Positions 60,282 through 64,000 of a stretch of 64,000 nt of DNA are shown here, piece after piece. The position numbers and the translations under genes are program-made. The stretch covers positions 186,001 to 250,000 of the forward strand of contig JAEWMQ010000095.1 of the NCBI GenBank assembly GCA_023393125.1. Direction: 5' to 3'. Numbering within the stretch: position 1 is the stretch's first letter; each line of letters opens with the position of its first letter. The stretch is from Bacillota bacterium (lineage in GTDB: Bacteria; Bacillota; Clostridia; Lachnospirales; Cellulosilyticaceae). Under the pieces are notes generated by a model. It was not told the origin of the DNA, made no database searches, and was given only the letters and a program-made list of their open reading frames with translations.

Positions 60282-61325
60282 ATGATGGAGCATTTACAAG
60301 CAACCTTAAAACAAATAAAACCTTTAAATAAAGAAATAATGGCTAAAGCCCAGCAAAAAATAGACCTTTTGAGTAAACCATTAGGAAGCCTGGGTTATCT
60401 GGAGAATTTATGTGTACAGCTAGCAGGTATTTATGAAAGTGTAAGCTTTGAGATAGAAGAGAAAACCGTAGTGGCTTTTGCTGGGGATCATGGTGTCTAT
60501 GAAGAAGGTGTAGCAGCAGATCCGCAGTGGATAACTAAAGCCCAGATTCCTAATTTTGCGTCAGGTATTTGTGCAGTGGGGACTTTGGCAAAGTATATGA
60601 AAGCAAAAGTAATTGCAGTAGACGTTGGGGTCAATTGTGAAGAAAAATTAGAGGGCGTATTAGATTATAAAATTAGAAAAGGAACCTCTAACATGCATAA
60701 AGGCCCAGCCATGAGCAGGGAGGAAGCTATCAAATGTTTGGAGGTAGGAATAGAGGTAGCGACAAAAGCTATAGAAGAAGGAAGCAGAGTATTAGCAATT
60801 GGAGAAATGGGTATTGCTAATACGACACCTTCTAGTGCCATTATTTCTGTCTTTGCAAGCTGTGATCCTACAGAAGTGACGGGTAGGGGGGCAGGTTTAG
60901 CACCAGAGAAGGTGGTACATAAAGCTAATATTATTAGAGAAGCCATTGCTCTTAATAATCCAGATAAAGAAGATGCTATAGATGTACTTATGAAAGTAGG
61001 AGGCTTTGAGATTGGTGCTATGGCAGGTGCTATTTTAGGGGCAGCAGCTCATAGAGTACCAGTTATTTTAGATGGTTTTATTTCTTATGCCGCAGCATTA
61101 CTTGCTAAAAACCTTCATGAAGAAGCGACTTCTTACATGATTGCCTCCCATTATTCTGCAGAGCCAGGAACGATAAAGGCTCTGGAGTTATTAGATTTAA
61201 AAGCAATTTTGCATTTAGATATGAGACTCGGAGAAGGTTCGGGGGGGATTTTACTTTTCCCTCTACTAGATACAGCTAATTATTTATATGAAAATATGGC
61301 AACAAGAGAGGCAAGTAACTGTTAA
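60282..61325 (+). CDS. cobT: nicotinate-nucleotide--dimethylbenzimidazole phosphoribosyltransferase
   Basis: The 347-residue enzyme transfers the phosphoribosyl group of nicotinate mononucleotide to the lower-ligand base, forming alpha-ribazole phosphate. Recognised by AFAGDHGVYEEGV, GEMGIANTTPSSA, VTGRGAGL and the C-terminal RLGEGSGG holding the catalytic Glu. Two ATG codons adjoin (60282 and 60285). Its own promoter must lie in the 230-base gap upstream, where no second cobalamin riboswitch is visible. It starts the cobT-cobU-cobS group. Confidence 0.96.
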   Translation: MMEHLQATLKQIKPLNKEIMAKAQQKIDLLSKPLGSLGYLENLCVQLAGIYESVSFEIEEKTVVAFAGDHGVYEEGVAADPQWITKAQIPNFASGICAVGTLAKYMKAKVIAVDVGVNCEEKLEGVLDYKIRKGTSNMHKGPAMSREEAIKCLEVGIEVATKAIEEGSRVLAIGEMGIANTTPSSAIISVFASCDPTEVTGRGAGLAPEKVVHKANIIREAIALNNPDKEDAIDVLMKVGGFEIGAMAGAILGAAAHRVPVILDGFISYAAALLAKNLHEEATSYMIASHYSAEPGTIKALELLDLKAILHLDMRLGEGSGGILLFPLLDTANYLYENMATREASNC

Positions 61326-61424
61326 GTTCAAAACACTAAGTACTATGGAAGTGATACGGATAAAGAAGATTATACGGTATTATAGGTGGTAGAGAATGGA
61401 GAGCGGTTAGAAAGAGGTGAGAAA

Positions 61425-61985
61425 ATGAGCAAAATAATTCTTGTAACAGGTGGTGCAAGGTCTGGAAAGAGTAGTTATGCGGAAGAACTTTGCAAGGCGA
61501 GGCAGAATCAAACGGCTTATATTGCAACAAGTATTCCTTTTGATGAGGAAATGAAAGAACGTGTAAGAAAGCATCAGCAAATGCGCCCTAGTGAGTGGAC
61601 AACTTATGAAATATATGAAAATATAGCAGGGCAAATAGCAGAGATTGCTAAAGAACATCAAACGGTTATTTTAGACTGTGTGACGCTAATGGTGAATAAC
61701 CTTATGTTTAAAGAAAACCTAGATTATGATAAGCTTTCAGAAGAAGAGGTAAATCAGTTAGAACAAATGATTAAAGAAGCGTTTGTAAAGCTTTTAGAAG
61801 CAGTTAAGAAAACAGAGCTTTATTTTGTTTTCGTTACTAATGAAATAGGTTTATCTCCAGTAGCAGATAATAGACTTACTAGAATCTATACAGACATTAT
61901 AGGGCGTATGAATCAGCTAATTGCAAGAGCAAGCGACGAAGTTTATTTTGTGATAAGTGGTATTCCTATGAAAATAAAAGGATAG
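61425..61985 (+). CDS. cobU: adenosylcobinamide kinase / guanylyltransferase
   Basis: The 186-residue bifunctional enzyme phosphorylates adenosylcobinamide and transfers GMP to it. The P-loop GGARSGKSSYAEEL is at the N-terminus; ILDCVTLMVNNL and FVTNEIGLSPVADNRLTR (residues about 140-157) are family blocks. The His of HQQMRP is the usual GMP-accepting residue region. I prefer the ATG at 61425 after AAAGAGGTGAG; the in-frame GTG at 61386 has no site. It is 11 bases upstream of cobS. Confidence 0.94.
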   Translation: MSKIILVTGGARSGKSSYAEELCKARQNQTAYIATSIPFDEEMKERVRKHQQMRPSEWTTYEIYENIAGQIAEIAKEHQTVILDCVTLMVNNLMFKENLDYDKLSEEEVNQLEQMIKEAFVKLLEAVKKTELYFVFVTNEIGLSPVADNRLTRIYTDIIGRMNQLIARASDEVYFVISGIPMKIKG

Positions 61986-61996
61986 TGGGAGAAAAA

Positions 61997-62764
61997 ATGA
62001 AAAGATTAATAGGTATTATGCAGTTTATGACCAGACTCCCTATACCAGTGGATACAGGGATAGATGAAGAGTTTCATAAAAGTATGATTTATTTTCCTGT
62101 CGTAGGATTAGTTTTAGGCCTATTCTACTATGCCATAGGATTAGTGAGTCAAGGGTTGTTTAATACGTACATTGCGACTATTATGATTTTAATAGGTGAG
62201 GTAATCCTAACGGGAGGACTGCATCTAGATGGTTTAGGCGATACATTTGATGGACTTTATAGTTACAGAGATAAAGAACGTATTTTAGAAATTATGAAAG
62301 ATTCAAGGCTAGGAACCAATGCCCTTCTGGCTATTTTACTTGTTCTATTACTTAAAGCAGGCTTTATATACGCACTGTTAGAACAAGGCTTGCTCTGGGG
62401 TATTTTACTTATGCCAGTTGTAGCCCGCAGCATGCAAGTAGTAGCTTGTTATAAAACAAAAACTCCTAGAGAGAAAGGTATGGGCAATCTCTTTATTGGT
62501 AAAGTAAGCACATCTTATTTAATGGGCACGTTCCTTATTATGTTAGTCATTACAACAATAGTAATGCTTATAGTAGGTGAAATAACGCTTCTAAGCATCT
62601 TGATGCAGTTAGGAAGTCTTTTAGTGCTTATAATAGCCGTTAGATTGTTTGTCCACTCGGTTTACAAAAAGATTGATGGCATAACAGGCGATATCCTAGG
62701 CTGCATTTGCGAATTAGCAGAGCTAGGTTATCTTATCCTGATATATGTAATGTATGTTAAGTAA
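61997..62764 (+). CDS. cobS: adenosylcobinamide-GDP ribazoletransferase (cobalamin synthase)
   Basis: The 255-residue membrane enzyme joins adenosylcobinamide-GDP and alpha-ribazole, the last step of cobamide assembly. It has about six membrane segments; the cytoplasmic block GGLHLDGLGDTFDGL contains the Asp residues that bind metal, and KDSRLGTNALLAI follows. The ATG at 61997 starts the typical MKRLIGIMQFMTRLP; GGGAGA lies before it. With cobT and cobU it completes the lower-ligand arm of the pathway. Confidence 0.94.
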   Translation: MKRLIGIMQFMTRLPIPVDTGIDEEFHKSMIYFPVVGLVLGLFYYAIGLVSQGLFNTYIATIMILIGEVILTGGLHLDGLGDTFDGLYSYRDKERILEIMKDSRLGTNALLAILLVLLLKAGFIYALLEQGLLWGILLMPVVARSMQVVACYKTKTPREKGMGNLFIGKVSTSYLMGTFLIMLVITTIVMLIVGEITLLSILMQLGSLLVLIIAVRLFVHSVYKKIDGITGDILGCICELAELGYLILIYVMYVK

Positions 62765-62882
62765 TTAAGGATCGAAAATTAAGGATCAATAATAAAAAAT
62801 GTTGTACGTTAACTTTTAACTTGAAACAATAAGACAAGTAGTATAGAATGTTATAAAAAATAATAAAGGAAGTGTCTAGGGC

Positions 62883-63239
62883 GTGTTAAAAAACGATTAT
62901 ATTTTAACTCAAATAGAAGGCTTAGCAAGAGCTATAGCTAAGATTTTCTTTAATAAAGAGACTGTTATTTATGAGGTACAAGAGGAAGAGTCATTTACTG
63001 ATGAACTATATATGAAGCTTAGGGGTATGATAGATAAGGGAGAGATTAACGAAGCGGAAAATATACTTTATGAATATATGAACACTTCTGATTTACGCTA
63101 TCTAGAATTAGTAGTAGATTTTTATAACAGATTAAATCAACTAGATGAAACATTTTTAGAGGAACATGATTATGGAAAAGATGAGATTCTTCAAGGTTTA
63201 AAAGACGTAGCCAGCCATTATGGTGTACCTTTAAATTAA
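62883..63239 (+). CDS. DUF6483-like protein
   Basis: The 118-residue, acidic, helical protein resembles the small clostridial DUF6483 family: MLKNDYILTQIEGLARAIAK at the start and a tetratricopeptide-like helical body (GEINEAENILYEYM). No catalytic motif is visible and the function is unknown. The start is GTG, preceded by AAGGAAG. It lies 118 bases after cobS and may have its own promoter. A terminator follows directly. Confidence 0.75.
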   Translation: MLKNDYILTQIEGLARAIAKIFFNKETVIYEVQEEESFTDELYMKLRGMIDKGEINEAENILYEYMNTSDLRYLELVVDFYNRLNQLDETFLEEHDYGKDEILQGLKDVASHYGVPLN

Positions 63240-63290
63240 TAAAATAGCCGACTGAATTAGTAGATAACACTAAGTCAGTCGGCTATTTTA
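63240..63290. terminator. bidirectional terminator, 16-bp stem
   Basis: The arms 63240-63255 and 63275-63290 are perfectly complementary (AATAGCCGACTGA core, close to the terminator arm at 59035). It lies between convergent genes. Confidence 0.8.
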
Positions 63291-63324
63291 GGTTTAGTAG
63301 GAATGTGACACTTAGGGGATCCTA

Positions 63325-64000
63325 CTACTTTATAGTTTTGCCGTCATAAACGATTTCTATAGAACCAGCGTTAAAATTGGTATAGCTTGACCAATCTTGT
63401 TGGTTAAAGCGAATATCAAATTTTAAGCTAGCCTCAGAAGGGGAGAGGGTGACGGCATCTTTAAAGCTGATTTCAAGATATCCATCATTAAAGGTTCCTT
63501 TAACAGAAGGTGTATAATTCACATACCAAGGAGCCTTAGTTAGGGTAATGCCAGCAGTATCACACCAGAATGCTTGAGTCTTATTACCATCTTTAGAATA
63601 GTAATAGCGAATCTTAAGCAAAGATAAATCAAGAGGTGTAGTACCACTTGCTGTAACTGTATATTGCTGAGCTATAGAGCTATTGATTTGGCTCTTAACT
63701 GTAACGACAGGAGTAACTGTTGCAGAAGGATCAACAGGGTCAACTGGGTCTGTAGGATCTGTAGGATCTGTAGGGTCAACCGGATCTACAGGCTTAGTAT
63801 CACCTATAACACCCCAGAAGGCAGGTTTTGCTTTAAAGTTAGCATCAAATAAAAGAGGTGCTTGACTACTTCTCCAAGATTCAGAGTCTATTGTACCCCA
63901 AACAACAGCTGCATTAATATCAATGCCTTCTTTTTTGAGTTTTTTCAAAACATCCATAAAGGCTTTATATCTTGTACCTTGAGCTGTAAAGCCAGAGGTA
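63325..64000 (-). CDS. secreted xylanase-type protein (GH10-like) with CBM3, N-terminal part missing
   Basis: The frame stays open to the right edge of the window, so the start and most of the catalytic domain lie outside it. What is visible: the end of a catalytic domain resembling GH10 xylanases (RYKAFMDVLKKL, VVWGTIDSESWR, PAFWGVI), a 22-residue linker of PVDP/PTDP repeats, and a family-3 carbohydrate-binding module (LLKIRYYYSKDGNKTQAFWCD through YLEISF and DWSSYTNFN; residues counted from the linker about 30-140) that would bind crystalline cellulose. It is a plant-fibre-degrading enzyme working outside the cell. GH10 is inferred from the last 50 residues of the domain; CBM3 is clear. Confidence 0.82.
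   Translation of the reverse strand, partial: TSGFTAQGTRYKAFMDVLKKLKKEGIDINAAVVWGTIDSESWRSSQAPLLFDANFKAKPAFWGVIGDTKPVDPVDPTDPTDPTDPVDPVDPSATVTPVVTVKSQINSSIAQQYTVTASGTTPLDLSLLKIRYYYSKDGNKTQAFWCDTAGITLTKAPWYVNYTPSVKGTFNDGYLEISFKDAVTLSPSEASLKFDIRFNQQDWSSYTNFNAGSIEIVYDGKTIK
63730..63796 (-). repeat. short tandem repeat coding for the Pro-Asp-Thr/Val linker
   Basis: About seven imperfect 9-base units encode repeating DPT and DPV triplets between the catalytic domain and the cellulose-binding module. It is a flexible linker; copy number is probably variable. Confidence 0.8.

Noticed and set aside
1..64000. CRISPR arrays, tRNA and rRNA genes
   Set aside because: No regularly spaced direct repeats, cloverleaf or rRNA-like segments were noticed on either strand.

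Overview
The window is AT-rich Gram-positive DNA. Nearly every gene has a strong AGGAGG-type ribosome binding site, and operons are compact with ATGA overlaps. The gene families are clostridial: an S-layer-homology protein, copper-amine-oxidase-N-domain exported proteins, LicT/BglP beta-glucoside uptake, and a JetABC cluster. At the right edge sits the 3' end of a xylanase-like gene with a Pro-Asp-Thr linker and a family-3 cellulose-binding module. Together these point to a cellulolytic anaerobe of the Lachnospirales, Cellulosilyticum-like. That placement is an inference from gene content. No rRNA, tRNA or CRISPR array was seen.

Layout. 0-7 kb: a NitT/TauT-type ABC importer pair (permease cut by the window edge), metA, a divergent TruA-like pseudouridine synthase, an unknown basic protein, a HAD phosphatase, a CapA-like exported protein and an HD hydrolase. 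7-11.6 kb: a very AT-rich 1040-residue protein joining an HD phosphohydrolase to an HtpG-like GHKL ATPase, bracketed by two related 24-bp sequences, then a methyltransferase and a 17-bp-stem hairpin with the same loop motif. 11.7-19.1 kb: a GAF-GGDEF protein, a PhzF-like protein, a flavin reductase-like protein, and a beta-glucoside operon (bglP, 6-phospho-beta-glucosidase, licT) behind a RAT/terminator switch. 19.2-26 kb: a three-gene JetA-JetB-JetC (MukFEB-like, Wadjet) cluster with no JetD nuclease beside it. 26-32.4 kb: a large SLH/Ig-like surface protein, a MarR-MATE operon with tandem operators, and an exported alpha/beta hydrolase.

32.4-42.3 kb: two paralogous heterodimeric ABC exporter pairs, one divergent from a LysR gene, the other behind a MarR gene and a nitroreductase and sharing a 20-bp operator-like sequence with the nitroreductase upstream region. 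42.3-50.2 kb: a large structured dispersed repeat, then a rhodanese, a VOC protein, an unknown protein, an aminotransferase, a LysR remnant, a YjdM-like zinc-ribbon protein, a chemoreceptor lacking its signalling tip, and a C39-like peptidase. 50.3-52.5 kb: a YtrA-type GntR/ABC operon with its promoter and two palindromes. 52.5-62.8 kb: a cobalamin riboswitch with terminator, followed by cobyric acid synthase, cbiA, cbiB and cobD, then a second copy of the structured repeat, a cysteine-rich protein, an exported cyclophilin on the other strand, and cobT-cobU-cobS. These genes cover the late, corrinoid-to-cobamide half of B12 synthesis and salvage. The window ends with a DUF6483-like gene and the xylanase 3' end.

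The best candidates for something undescribed are the HD/HtpG-like ATPase locus with its flanking repeats, the JetABC cluster without JetD and with an Asp-Asn Walker B, the two-copy structured repeat, and the tipless chemoreceptor.
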